The notes under the pieces are model-generated. The model was not told where the DNA came from, did not search any database, and saw only the letters and a program-made list of their open reading frames with translations. A DNA stretch of 27,222 bases from Deltaproteobacteria bacterium (lineage in GTDB: Bacteria > Desulfobacterota > Desulfarculia > Adiutricales > Adiutricaceae). A program made the position numbers and the translations under genes. The DNA is taken from the NCBI GenBank assembly GCA_031279155.1, contig JAITJB010000141.1:1-27222 (forward strand), read 5' to 3'. Positions 1 through 8,926 of the stretch are shown here, piece after piece. Each line of letters opens with the position of its first letter. Positions within the stretch are counted from its first letter, which is position 1.

Positions 1-2
1 TT

Positions 3-1505
3 TTATGTACTATTATTCTCGATGAATTTCGAACGCTACTGCATCAAATACAAAATACAGAAGCATTAATAAAAAAATATCTATCTTTAATTTCAGAGCA
101 AAAACGTTCATTAATTTCACCTGAAATGTGTAACATTGAAAAACCCTTTCCTGCGATATACCAGAAGTACAATGAGGTTCTCTTAAGTAGAAACGCTATT
201 GATTATGACGACATTTTGTTTTTTGCTTATCTAATTTTATTAGAAAACTTACGTGTTGTAGAATTATATAATATCATTTACCCTCATATTATAATTAACG
301 AATCACACTACTTAAACTATCCACAGTACTGCGCTATACAAGCTTTATGCGGACATGATTTTAACAATATCATGATGGTTGGTGACGAAAACCAATCCAT
401 CCCCGCTTTTAACGGTTCAAGCAGCAAATATATGTCCGAGTTTTTTATCCGCGATTTCAATCCAACTATTTATAATTTAGACTATAATTATCGTTCAGCA
501 AAACAAATAATTCAGTTCTCAAATAGTCTTACAGGTAATCTAGATGATATTTCAAAATATTTCTATAATGGAGAGCTTTCTATCAACTCTTACGAAAATG
601 AATTAGCCGAGGCCCTATCAGTACGCCATAAAATTGAAAGCCTCGTTGGCAAGTGTCATGATGATATTGAATGTCCTTTGGATTATAATGATTTTGCCGT
701 TATTGCCAGAAATAAATATTCTTTTTCTCATATCGAAAAAGAATTCAATGCTGAGAAAATCCCATTCTTTTATAAAAGAACTCAGTCAGGCATTCTTTTT
801 GAGACGGATTTTATGGAAGCATTTGAACTTATATTACGACTTATATTAAATCCAAATGATTTATTTCACAGACAGAAGTTATGCCAATTGACATTCCAAA
901 ACTTTTCAGCCAATGCTGATTATAAGGACATACAAAGTTCAATCGAACAGATGTTACGGCAAACCAAATTCGCCTGGCTGAATTCAGCCCTACCGCATAT
1001 TTCTGCTACGGATAATTTTAACTTTGACCATGCACTTAATGCCCTAAACAATAATATGCCATCAGATTTATCTGATGATGTTAGATATTTTCTTGTCAAT
1101 GATATTGAAGAATGGCGAAAACATTGGAATATATATAAAAAGCTTATAACAAGTGAGAAAAGAACGCTCAAATCATTTCGTATCGCCATATCTCTTGGCA
1201 GAACGCAGGAAATAAACGAAATAACAGGCGTTACTTTGTTGACGGCTCATACATTAAATGGTTCAGAATTTGAGGTCATCTTCGTTATTGGCTTAACAGA
1301 AGGGACATTTCCTGATTATCGGGCTATAAAAAATGATGATGATGATTTTTCCTTATCTTTGGAAAAAATCAATATGAACTTAGCCGTAACTTCTGCCAAG
1401 CGCTTATGTTATTTGTCATATCCTAAGATTAAGAAAATGCCTTGGGGTGAAGATAAAATTCAAAACCCCTCTCGTTTTATTAGTTGTCAAAACGACGGGG
1501 CCTAG
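3..1505 (+). CDS. UvrD/PcrA-like superfamily 1 helicase, 5'-truncated by window edge
   Basis: The frame is open from base 3, so the gene begins upstream; about 500 C-terminal residues are visible and the Walker A region is outside the window. Recognisable UvrD-family landmarks occur in order: DYDDIL, a motif II equivalent (IIINESHYLN), motif III (VGDENQSIPAFNGS), motif IV (LDYNYRS), motif V (LLTAHTLNGSEFEVIFV..GTFP) and motif VI (LAVTSAKRL). Several key residues differ from the family: Walker B Asp-Glu is Asn-Glu (codon 297-299), the motif V KGLEF is NGSEF, and the motif VI TRAK arginine finger is Ser. The DNA is visibly AT-rich compared with everything downstream, which suggests recent horizontal acquisition. 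Family membership is seen in sequence. Helicase activity is doubtful. A role in a defence system, with a partner upstream of the window, is only a guess. Confidence 0.8.
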   Translation, partial: LCTIILDEFRTLLHQIQNTEALIKKYLSLISEQKRSLISPEMCNIEKPFPAIYQKYNEVLLSRNAIDYDDILFFAYLILLENLRVVELYNIIYPHIIINESHYLNYPQYCAIQALCGHDFNNIMMVGDENQSIPAFNGSSSKYMSEFFIRDFNPTIYNLDYNYRSAKQIIQFSNSLTGNLDDISKYFYNGELSINSYENELAEALSVRHKIESLVGKCHDDIECPLDYNDFAVIARNKYSFSHIEKEFNAEKIPFFYKRTQSGILFETDFMEAFELILRLILNPNDLFHRQKLCQLTFQNFSANADYKDIQSSIEQMLRQTKFAWLNSALPHISATDNFNFDHALNALNNNMPSDLSDDVRYFLVNDIEEWRKHWNIYKKLITSEKRTLKSFRIAISLGRTQEINEITGVTLLTAHTLNGSEFEVIFVIGLTEGTFPDYRAIKNDDDDFSLSLEKINMNLAVTSAKRLCYLSYPKIKKMPWGEDKIQNPSRFISCQNDGA

Positions 1506-1683
1506 CTTGTGTGTTAGTCAGTTAGCTAGCCACCTAACAAACTAATTGCCTTATTTCCTTATTCTTGAGGTAAATGAGGCGGGATTCAGCTTGGGGGACC
1601 GGTCTACTTTTGTTTGGCCGCAACCAGTCTAACAATTTCATAGAAAAACTCTAGGATGCCAATTTTTGCCGTGCTCTCACCTT
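1506..1683. other. Intergenic region after the UvrD-like gene
   Basis: No gene is seen here. A 6-bp inverted repeat, TGTTAG (1512-1517) and CTAACA (1534-1539), lies just after the helicase stop. It could be a weak terminator stem or an upstream activator site for the sigma-54 promoter about 150 bp downstream. A classical NifA site (TGT-N10-ACA) was not found by eye. Confidence 0.3.
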
Positions 1684-1699
1684 TGGCACGTAGTTTGCT
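1684..1699 (+). promoter_or_regulatory. Sigma-54 (-24/-12) promoter
   Basis: TGGCACG (1684-1690), four bases, then TTGCT (1695-1699) matches the RpoN consensus TGGCACG-N4-TTGCW. The spacing between the invariant GG (1685-1686) and GC (1697-1698) is correct. The expected transcription start is near 1710, giving a leader of about 130 nt before the ATG at 1843. The leader contains a short GGAGG/CCTCC hairpin (1796-1815). Transcription should need an AAA+ activator; one is encoded at 7357-8904, but a regulatory link is inference. Confidence 0.8.
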
Positions 1700-1842
1700 T
1701 ATTTAACCTTAGGCACTTTCAGCCGGAGGTTTATTCCTACCTGGCCTAAAAGCCTCTATGGGTTTACATATAAGCGAGCATTCCCCACCGTGTCTGGAGG
1801 AAAAATAATCCCTCCCTAAACCTTCAATCAAAGGTGACGTCA

Positions 1843-2379
1843 ATGAGCATCAACTCCATCCTTTTCCAAAGTACCTACGGGTTGAGGGAACCGGCTTTCC
1901 TTAACCTCGATAAGACCTCCAACTATGATAGCCTTGCCTCCTATCTCGCCGGCGAGGAGACTGAAAGTTCAGCTGTCACCGATAAGGTCGACATTGCCTT
2001 CGATAAGGTCTCCGGCAAATTGCTCACCGAGCTGGCCTCTATCACGGCCAGCGCCATCGGCGACTACCCGGAACTTTCTGATGACTACGTCATAGCCATC
2101 ATCGATGGCGATAATGGCCGCGAGGTCAGAGTCTACAGCCGCAACGAGCTTTTAGAGCAAAGCGAAGGTACTGAAGAAGAAAAGCAAGCCCTTAAGGAAG
2201 AATTAGCCAAAAACCCGCTTTTGTTTTTTGACTCCGCCGATTCTCTTCCGGCTTCCTCGACCTCCGAAGGGGCGGCGGCTCTAGCCGCCAAGGCCTCAGA
2301 ATTTCTGAAAACCAACGAAAAACTTTTGGATCTCTTAGACAAATACGGCTTCAACCCCTTTGCCGCCTCAGAAGCCTAA
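1843..2379 (+). CDS. Unrecognised acidic 178-residue protein under a sigma-54 promoter
   Basis: I do not recognise this family. The protein is soluble-looking, without signal peptide or membrane segment. It is rich in Asp, Glu, Ser and Ala, with a hydrophobic strand-like patch (YVIAIIDGDNGREVRVYS, mid-protein), a charged helix (about residues 110-125) and an Ala/Leu-rich C-terminal helical part ending in KYGFNPFAASEA. I chose the ATG at 1843 because AAAGGTG at 1830-1836 is well placed as its ribosome binding site; a GTG at 1834 would add three residues but overlaps that site. Codon style matches the host. It is a single-gene unit, preceded by the sigma-54 promoter and followed by an intrinsic terminator. 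Nitrogen-, motility- or stress-linked expression is possible, but nothing in the protein itself supports a particular role. Confidence 0.75.
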   Translation: MSINSILFQSTYGLREPAFLNLDKTSNYDSLASYLAGEETESSAVTDKVDIAFDKVSGKLLTELASITASAIGDYPELSDDYVIAIIDGDNGREVRVYSRNELLEQSEGTEEEKQALKEELAKNPLLFFDSADSLPASSTSEGAAALAAKASEFLKTNEKLLDLLDKYGFNPFAASEA

Positions 2380-2432
2380 AATTACTCTTTTTAGGCCTTA
2401 AAGGCCAAACTAACCAGAGATCAGGAAAAAAA

Positions 2433-2460
2433 ACGGGTGAAGTTTCGCCCGTTTTTTTTT
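2433..2460 (+). terminator. Rho-independent terminator
   Basis: An 8-bp stem (ACGGGTGA pairing with TCGCCCGT, one G-U pair) with an AGTT loop is followed by a run of T residues to 2460. It sits 53 nt after the stop of the 178-residue gene and closes that unit. Confidence 0.9.
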
Positions 2461-2612
2461 GATCCCAAGCCCCAAAAGCCGGTATTGCTGGCTCTTTTAG
2501 CTGACCGATTTAGCCTACTACTAATACGGGTAACTTGACTTTTAGCCACTAATGTAGGACACTACTTTGTCGTAATCATAGCCAATCGGCCACCAATGAC
2601 CCATGTGACTGG

Positions 2613-2640
2613 TTGACGGAGTAAGGTTTTTGGTTATAAA
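2613..2640 (+). promoter_or_regulatory. Candidate sigma-70 promoter for carAB
   Basis: TTGACG (2613-2618) and TATAAA (2635-2640) are separated by 16 bp. The predicted start is near 2647, leaving a leader of about 175 nt before carA. The rest of the 2461-2821 gap holds no gene, and I see no attenuator or PyrR-type structure that I can support. Confidence 0.45.
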
Positions 2641-2821
2641 TATAGTCAAATATTACACTAAAATAGATATCATACCCCACTTGACCTGGCCCTACGATTC
2701 CCATTCCAAACCGCCATCATCCGCGCGCTGGCGCCCCGGCGGAATAAGCGGTGCCTACGACCGTCGGCCCAATTCCTTGTCCAGCGCTCCGGTCTAATAT
2801 CCGGCCCGCTTTAGGTTTTTT

Positions 2822-3949
2822 ATGTCTTTCCCATCCGTAAGCTTGACCCCCGCCGCCCTGACCCTTGACGACGGCGCTATGTTTGAGGGGTTCAGCGTGG
2901 GTCCGGTGGCCGAAGCCTATGGCGAGGTCATCTTCATTACCGCGATGAGCGGCTATCAGGAAGTCCTTACCGACCCCTCTTACCACGGCCAGATAGTAGT
3001 CTTCACCACGGCCCACGTAGGCAACTATGGCACCAATCCCGAGGTCGACCAAGCCGAGCCCACTCAGGTCGCCGGGGCCATCTTCCATGAGCTTTGGCTG
3101 CCAGACGTCACCCACTGGCTTAACCGGGCCACCCTGCCCTCCTATTTGGAGCGCTATAAGCTGGCCGGGTTGACCGGAGTTGATACCAGGGCCCTGACCC
3201 TCCACATAAGGGAGCGCGGAGCCCGAAACGGCTATATCGGTCCACTAACCCCTGGCCCAGAGGCCGCCCTGGCTAAGGCCCGGGCCGTAGCCCCCATGAC
3301 CGGGCGCGATCTGGCCATGGAAGTTACCTGCCGCGCGCCCTACCGGCGCCTGGCCATTCCCTCCATCGAGGTCCCTGGCCCGCCCATGAGAGTGGCCGTT
3401 TTAGACTTTGGCGTCAAAAAAGCCATCTTAGATCGCTTATGCGCCCAAAACCTCGATTTGACCGTCTGGCCCGGCGATACCCAACCTGAGCGCTTTATGG
3501 AAGATAAGCCCGACGGGCTGTTTTTAGCCAACGGTCCTGGCGATCCGGCGGCCTGCGATTACGCAGTCAAAGCCGTCAAAAAGTGCCTTGGCCGAATCCC
3601 GGTCTTTGGCATCTGCCTAGGCCATCAAATCATGGGCTTAGCCGCCGGGGGCCAGACTTATAAATTGCCTTTCGGTCACCACGGCTTAAATCACCCGGTC
3701 AAAGACAGCCGGACAGGTCGGGTCTGGCTGACCAGTCAAAACCACGGCTTTTGCGTTGACCCCGAAAGTCTCCCCAAAAACGTCATTACCAGTCACTGGA
3801 ACCTAAACGACGATACCTTAGAGGGCATGGAATGGACCGAGGCCCCGGCCTTTTCGGTGCAATTTCATCCAGAGGCCTCTCCTGGCCCCCATGACTCCCA
3901 AGGCTTATTTAGTCGCTTCAGAAGAATGTTGGAGGATTTCTATGCCTAA
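2822..3949 (+). CDS. carA: Carbamoyl phosphate synthase small (glutamine amidotransferase) subunit
   Basis: CarA hydrolyses glutamine and passes ammonia to CarB for carbamoyl phosphate, the precursor of pyrimidines and arginine; it acts in the cytoplasm as the CarA-CarB complex. The 375-residue length is normal for the family. The N-terminal CPSase_sm_chain domain has the GYQEVLTDPSYHGQIVVFT-type signature. The C-terminal class I amidotransferase domain contains the nucleophile Cys265 in FGICLGHQ and the His349/Glu351 pair in QFHPEA. The ATG at 2822 follows a modest AGG at 2813-2815. The 3' end overlaps carB by 8 nt, so the two genes are translationally coupled. All catalytic residues are present. 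Confidence 0.97.
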   Translation: MSFPSVSLTPAALTLDDGAMFEGFSVGPVAEAYGEVIFITAMSGYQEVLTDPSYHGQIVVFTTAHVGNYGTNPEVDQAEPTQVAGAIFHELWLPDVTHWLNRATLPSYLERYKLAGLTGVDTRALTLHIRERGARNGYIGPLTPGPEAALAKARAVAPMTGRDLAMEVTCRAPYRRLAIPSIEVPGPPMRVAVLDFGVKKAILDRLCAQNLDLTVWPGDTQPERFMEDKPDGLFLANGPGDPAACDYAVKAVKKCLGRIPVFGICLGHQIMGLAAGGQTYKLPFGHHGLNHPVKDSRTGRVWLTSQNHGFCVDPESLPKNVITSHWNLNDDTLEGMEWTEAPAFSVQFHPEASPGPHDSQGLFSRFRRMLEDFYA

Positions 3950-6900
3950 GCGTGGAGACCTTCAAACCATCATGATCTTCGGCTCAGGGCCCATCATTAT
4001 CGGCCAGGCCTGCGAGTTTGACTACTCAGCTACCCAGGGCTGTAAAGCCCTCAAAGAGGAAGGCTTCCGCCTAATCCTCTTAAACTCCAACCCGGCTACG
4101 GTTATGACCGACCCGGAGTTTTCCGACCGCACCTATATCGAGCCCATGACCTGTGAGGTGGCGGCCAGGATTATCGAGACCGAAGGCGTCCAGGCCGTGC
4201 TCCCGACCCTAGGCGGTCAGACGGCCCTAAACCTAGCTATTGACCTCTACAATCGGGGAATACTGGAAAAACTTGGCGTTGAGATGATCGGATCTGACCC
4301 CGAGGTCATCGCCGTGGCCGAAAGCCGTCAGATCTTTCGGGAAACCATGACCTCCCTAGGCTTAGACATCCCGGTCAGTGAAATCGCCCAATCGGTAGCC
4401 GAAGCCATGGCTGCGGCTGAAAAAAGCGGCTTTCCGGCCATCGTCCGGCCCAGCTTCACCTTAGGCGGCACGGGCGGCGGGGTGGCCTTCAACCGCGATG
4501 AACTTAAAGAACTGGCCTGGCGAGGTTTGGCCGCCTCCCCTATCCATCAAATTTTAGTCGAGGAATCACTTATCGGCTGGAAGGAGATGGAATTGGAGAT
4601 GATCCGTGATTTAGCCGATAACGCTATCATCGTCTGCGGCATTGAAAACGTCGATCCCATGGGCGTCCACACCGGGGACTCTGTTACCGTCGCCCCCATT
4701 CAGACCTTAACCGACGTGGAATACCAGGCCATGCGCGATGAGGCCTTAAAAGTGGCCCGGGCCGTGGGCTTAAATGGCGGCTGCAATATCCAATTTGCCA
4801 TAAATCCCAACACCGGGCGCAGGGTCGTAATTGAGATGAACCCTAGGGTCTCGCGCTCTTCGGCCTTGGCCTCTAAAGCGACAGGCTTTCCCATTGCCAG
4901 GGTAGCGGCCAAATTAGCCGTGGGCTATACCTTAGCTGAGCTTAAAAACGGCATTACCGGAAAATCGGCCTGCTTTGAGCCGGCCCTAGATTACTGCGTG
5001 GTTAAGGCGCCCCGCTTTAACTTTGAAAAATTCCCAGGCGCTTCCCCGGTCTTAGGCTTAGAGATGAGGGCCGTTGGCGAGACCATGGCCTTGGGCGGAA
5101 ACTTCCGGGAAGCCTTACAAAAATCCCTGCGCGGTTTAGAAACTGGCCAGATGAGCCTAAAGAGCCCTCTAGCTTTCCCGCCGGAAACTACCAGAGCGGC
5201 TAAACTTGAAATCTTAAAAGAGAGCTTGGTCCAGCCTAAACCCGACCGCCTGCCAAACTTATACGAAGCCCTAAAACTTGGATTTGACCCCTTAGAGGCC
5301 GCTAACCACACAGGTCTTGACCCCTGGTTTATCAGTCAGTTATTTATCATACTTGAGGCCGAAAAGTTTATCACCGGAACAATGGCTGAAACTTTTAATT
5401 CCGGCCAAAACCCTCCGGCCAGCCAATGGCGCTATGTTAAGGCCCAGGGCTTTAGCGACGTGGCCATCAGCCAATTGGTTAAGGCCGCCTATCCCCAATG
5501 CCAGATTACTTCTGATAAGGTGACAGAGCTTAGAGAAGAAGCCAACGTCAGGCCTCATTTCCGGCTAGTTGATACCTGCGCCGGGGAATTTGAAGCCTCA
5601 ACGCCTTATTACTATTCTAGCTACGATTCTCCGGTTTCGCCTCCAATTGAGCCTCCGCGCGCGCCTAGCCAAAACCAGCGGGTCATGATCTTAGGCGGCG
5701 GCCCCAACCGCATTGGCCAGGGCATAGAGTTTGACTACTGCTGCGTCAAGGCCTCCCAGGCCTTTGAGGCCATGGGCTTAGAGACCATCATGGTCAACTC
5801 CAACCCCGAAACCGTCTCAACCGACTACGACGCCGTCGGGCGACTCTACTTCGAGCCGGTGACCTTAGAAGACGTCTTAGCCGTCTTCCACCGCGAAAAG
5901 CCTGACGGGGTGGTCGTCCAATTGGGCGGCCAGACTCCTTTAAACTTGGCCTTAGCTCTCCAGAGCCGCCGCGTCCCCATTTGGGGGACGGCCCCGGAAT
6001 CTATTTTTACGGCCGAAGACCGCAGCGGTTGGAACTCGCTGGTAGCTCGCTTAGATTTAAAGCAGCCGCCTAGCGGCATGGCCGGCGACGCCAAAAGCGC
6101 CTTAGAAATCGCTGGCCGCATCGGCTATCCGGTCATTGTCCGGCCCTCCTTTGTCTTAGGCGGCCGGGCCATGAGGATCATCGATAGCCAGCGCGAGCTA
6201 AGGGCTTACGTCTCGGACTTTGAAGCTTCCGGCTTAAACTTAGGCCCCGACAATCAGATTCTGGTCGATAAATACTTAGATGACGCCATTGAAGTCGATG
6301 TCGACGCCGTAGCTGACGGCCAGAAGGTGGTCATCGCGGCTATCATGGAACACATCGAGCCGGCCGGGGTCCACTCAGGCGACTCGGGCTGCTCTATTCC
6401 GCCCTTCACCCTCTCTGAGGGTATCCAAGATGAAATAAGATCTCAAACCGAAAAACTAGGCTTAGCCTTAGGCGTCAAGGGTTTGATGAACATCCAATTT
6501 GCTGTCCACCAAGGTACGGTCTACGTCCTTGAGGCCAACCCTAGGGCTTCTAGGACGGCGCCCTTTGTCGGCAAAGCTACGGGCCGGCCTCTAATTGAGG
6601 CTGCGGCTAAAGTTATGGCTGGCCGGACTTTGGCTGAAGCTGGTTTTGACACTGAAAGCCGGCCAGATTATTACGCCGTCAAGGAAGCGGTATTGCCCTG
6701 GGGCCGCTTTATCGGAGCTGAGGTCGATCTCGGACCGGAAATGCACTCTACCGGCGAGGTCATGGGGCTTGATCGCAATTTTGGGTTGGCCTTTTTAAAA
6801 GCTCAGGCCGCAGCCGGCATGTCTATCCCCACAACGGGCGACGTCGTCTTAACCGTCTGCGACCGCGACAAAGAGGCCTTAATTCCCTTAGCTAGAGAAC

Positions 6901-7244
6901 TAATCGAACTAGGATTTGTCATCCACGCTACCCCTGGGACCCGAAATGTCTTAACCGGCGCCGGGCTTAAGGCCGAACTCCTAGTTAAGCTGCGCCAGGG
7001 CCGGCCAAACCTATTAGATTTTATCCGAGACGGCCGCGTCTCAATTATGGTTAACACCATCAGCGGCCCGACTTCGGCTAAGGACGCAACCGTCATAAGG
7101 GCCGAAGCTATCAGCCGTGGGGTAACCTTAATCACCACCATGGCCGGCTTTACGGCGGCCATCGAGGGCCTTAAGCAGATGCGCCTAAACGACTGGCGAA
7201 TCGCTCCCCTCCAAGATTATCACGCAAGAAAGCCTCTAACCTAA
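3942..7244 (+). CDS. carB: Carbamoyl phosphate synthase large subunit
   Basis: CarB makes carbamoyl phosphate from bicarbonate, ammonia and two ATP. The start is placed at 3942, not at the upstream in-frame ATG 3891, because GGAGGA (3931-3936) precedes it and the protein then begins MPKRGDLQTIMIFGSGP, as family members do. The 1100-residue protein has two tandem synthetase halves, each with a preATP-grasp motif (GSGPIIIGQACEFDYS; GGGPNRIGQGIEFDYC) and an ATP-grasp core (RPSFTLGG; RPSFVLGG). A C-terminal MGS-like regulatory domain follows (from about VVLTVCDRDKEAL). It is slightly longer than the E. coli enzyme (1073 residues). It overlaps carA by 8 nt, and its stop codon lies in the loop of the following hairpin. 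Confidence 0.97.
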   Translation: MPKRGDLQTIMIFGSGPIIIGQACEFDYSATQGCKALKEEGFRLILLNSNPATVMTDPEFSDRTYIEPMTCEVAARIIETEGVQAVLPTLGGQTALNLAIDLYNRGILEKLGVEMIGSDPEVIAVAESRQIFRETMTSLGLDIPVSEIAQSVAEAMAAAEKSGFPAIVRPSFTLGGTGGGVAFNRDELKELAWRGLAASPIHQILVEESLIGWKEMELEMIRDLADNAIIVCGIENVDPMGVHTGDSVTVAPIQTLTDVEYQAMRDEALKVARAVGLNGGCNIQFAINPNTGRRVVIEMNPRVSRSSALASKATGFPIARVAAKLAVGYTLAELKNGITGKSACFEPALDYCVVKAPRFNFEKFPGASPVLGLEMRAVGETMALGGNFREALQKSLRGLETGQMSLKSPLAFPPETTRAAKLEILKESLVQPKPDRLPNLYEALKLGFDPLEAANHTGLDPWFISQLFIILEAEKFITGTMAETFNSGQNPPASQWRYVKAQGFSDVAISQLVKAAYPQCQITSDKVTELREEANVRPHFRLVDTCAGEFEASTPYYYSSYDSPVSPPIEPPRAPSQNQRVMILGGGPNRIGQGIEFDYCCVKASQAFEAMGLETIMVNSNPETVSTDYDAVGRLYFEPVTLEDVLAVFHREKPDGVVVQLGGQTPLNLALALQSRRVPIWGTAPESIFTAEDRSGWNSLVARLDLKQPPSGMAGDAKSALEIAGRIGYPVIVRPSFVLGGRAMRIIDSQRELRAYVSDFEASGLNLGPDNQILVDKYLDDAIEVDVDAVADGQKVVIAAIMEHIEPAGVHSGDSGCSIPPFTLSEGIQDEIRSQTEKLGLALGVKGLMNIQFAVHQGTVYVLEANPRASRTAPFVGKATGRPLIEAAAKVMAGRTLAEAGFDTESRPDYYAVKEAVLPWGRFIGAEVDLGPEMHSTGEVMGLDRNFGLAFLKAQAAAGMSIPTTGDVVLTVCDRDKEALIPLARELIELGFVIHATPGTRNVLTGAGLKAELLVKLRQGRPNLLDFIRDGRVSIMVNTISGPTSAKDATVIRAEAISRGVTLITTMAGFTAAIEGLKQMRLNDWRIAPLQDYHARKPLT

Positions 7245-7260
7245 GATAGGCTTTCTTCTT
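7226..7260 (+). terminator. Terminator hairpin enclosing the carB stop codon
   Basis: A perfect 10-bp stem, AAGAAAGCCT (7226-7235) with AGGCTTTCTT (7248-7257), has a 12-nt loop containing the carB TAA (7242-7244). A T-rich but interrupted tail (CTTATTATTATT) follows. It probably terminates the carAB transcript. The stem overlaps the last carB codons, so translating ribosomes would occlude it until release. Confidence 0.65.
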
Positions 7261-7356
7261 ATTATTATTCGCTCGTTTTTCACCTAGGCCCAAAACCTAA
7301 TATCAATTTCGCCCGTAACTAAGGCGCAATAAGCCACAAACTAAAGCGGTAGCCAA

Positions 7357-8904
7357 TTGCCCGTCGATAAAATCGAAATTAAAGATCAAGCCAATGAACT
7401 CAGGCTGCTCTTTGAGGTCAGTCAGGCCTTAAACGGAGCTACCTCCGAGCTATCGGACCACCTTGAGGAAGCCCTTGGCCTAATGGCCAAGTACACGGCC
7501 CTGATGCGCGGGGCCTTCTATCTCTTAAACCCCAACGGCGAGATAGTCTTAGAAGCCGGTTACGGCCTTAATACCACTGAGCGCAAAAGAGCCCGCTATA
7601 AATCTGGCGAAGGCGTCATAGGCCGGGTGACGGCTACCGGTCAGCCCATGGTCGTACCTAACGTCTCCCAAGAGCCTTTATTTTTAAACCGCACCAAAGC
7701 TAGAGATCTTAAAAAAGAAGACGTCTCCTTTATCTGCGTACCCATAATTTTAGAAGGCCGCACCATCGGCGCCCTCTCAGCCGACCGCTTGTTTGCCGAG
7801 CCCATCCGGCTCGATGAAGACATGAGGCTACTTACCATCTTAGCCAGCCTTATCTCTCGCGCCGTAGGCGTTAGGCGGGATTTCTCCTCTCGCCATGAGG
7901 CTATGATCGAGGAAAACCGCCGCCTCCAGGCCATCCTCAACCAGAACTTTAAGTTAGGGCACATGGTCGGTCAGTCTAAGGCCCTGAGAAACATCTTAGA
8001 GGAAGTCGCCCAAGTTGCGGCCACCAACGTAACCGTCCTCATCCGGGGCGAAAGCGGTACCGGTAAGGAAATGATTGCCGGGCTAATTCATTCCAACAGC
8101 CTGCGATCGGGGCAGCCCTTCATTAAGGTCAACTGCGCCGCCCTCCCCGAAGGCTTAGTGGAGAGCGAGCTCTTTGGCCATGAGCGCGGGGCTTTTACCG
8201 GCGCCATCAGCGGGCGCAAGGGCCGCTTTGAGATGGCTCACGGCGGGACGCTCTTTTTAGATGAAGTTGGCGACATGAGCCTAGCTACTCAAGCCAAATT
8301 ACTGAGGGTCATTCAGGAGAAAGAATTTGAGCGCCTAGGCGGCGGGGAAACCATCAAGGTCGACGTAAGGCTCTTAGCCGCTACTAACCGCGACCTAGAG
8401 AAGATGGCCGAAGAGGGCCGCTTCCGGATGGATCTATACTACCGCTTAAGCGTCTTTCCGCTATCGTTACCGCCGCTTCGCAAGAGGCTTGAGGACATTA
8501 TTGATCTGGCCGAAACCTTTGCCGTTAAGTTTTCTACCGATCCCGATAATCCCATCCACATATCCAATGAGGCCTTCAGGCTCTTAAGAGCCTATGAGTG
8601 GCCCGGAAATATTCGGGAACTGGAAAACATCATCGAGCGGGCTGTCGTTTTGTGCGGACCAGACGGCTTAATTGAAGCGCGTCACCTACCGACCTGGCTC
8701 CAAGGGCGCCAAGAGGACAAAGAACCGCGAACGCTTGATGAAGCGGTATCTTCTTTGGAAAAAAGGCTCATTAACGAGGCCCTGGAGGCCACAGGCGGCC
8801 ACGTAACCCAAGCCGCCGCCCGCTTAGGCTTAACCGAGCGCAAGATGAGCCTTAGAATGGAAAAGTATAATATCGATTTTAGGCCCTTTAGACCCAAGAA
8901 ATAG
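7357..8904 (+). CDS. NifA-like sigma-54-dependent transcriptional activator (GAF-AAA+-Fis HTH)
   Basis: This 515-residue enhancer-binding protein activates RNA polymerase-sigma-54. The N-terminal GAF domain (about residues 15-175) closely resembles NifA (RYKSGEGVIGRV, PLFLNRT, FICVPI, GALSADR). The AAA+ domain has Walker A GESGTGKE (231-238), the sigma-54 contact loop GAFTGA (278-283), Walker B with D302-E303, and the R-finger region FRMDLYYRL. A C-terminal Fis-type helix-turn-helix (about 480-505, HVTQAAARLGLTERKM) binds DNA. The TTG at 7357 is the only plausible start, because an in-frame TAA lies 15 nt upstream (7342-7344) and no other start codon lies between; the ribosome binding site is weak. 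The resemblance to NifA is strong, but no nif genes are nearby, so its regulon is unknown. It could serve the sigma-54 promoter at 1684. Confidence 0.88.
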   Translation: MPVDKIEIKDQANELRLLFEVSQALNGATSELSDHLEEALGLMAKYTALMRGAFYLLNPNGEIVLEAGYGLNTTERKRARYKSGEGVIGRVTATGQPMVVPNVSQEPLFLNRTKARDLKKEDVSFICVPIILEGRTIGALSADRLFAEPIRLDEDMRLLTILASLISRAVGVRRDFSSRHEAMIEENRRLQAILNQNFKLGHMVGQSKALRNILEEVAQVAATNVTVLIRGESGTGKEMIAGLIHSNSLRSGQPFIKVNCAALPEGLVESELFGHERGAFTGAISGRKGRFEMAHGGTLFLDEVGDMSLATQAKLLRVIQEKEFERLGGGETIKVDVRLLAATNRDLEKMAEEGRFRMDLYYRLSVFPLSLPPLRKRLEDIIDLAETFAVKFSTDPDNPIHISNEAFRLLRAYEWPGNIRELENIIERAVVLCGPDGLIEARHLPTWLQGRQEDKEPRTLDEAVSSLEKRLINEALEATGGHVTQAAARLGLTERKMSLRMEKYNIDFRPFRPKK

Positions 8905-8926
8905 CTAGCTAACAAACACAAAAAAA

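Noticed and set aside
3..1505. GajB of a Gabija system
   Set aside because: The visible part alone is already about as long as a whole GajB and still lacks the Walker A region, and its motifs are more degenerate; no GajA partner is in view.
3891..3941. Upstream in-frame ATG as the carB start
   Set aside because: The 17 extra residues do not match the family, and GGAGGA is correctly placed for ATG 3942.
5846..6121. Minus-strand ORFs inside carB and other long genes
   Set aside because: They are shadows of strongly supported plus-strand genes with no family pattern of their own.
7357..8904. Naming the activator nifA outright
   Set aside because: The GAF domain is NifA-like, but no nif genes or NifA sites are visible and paralogues of this type exist.
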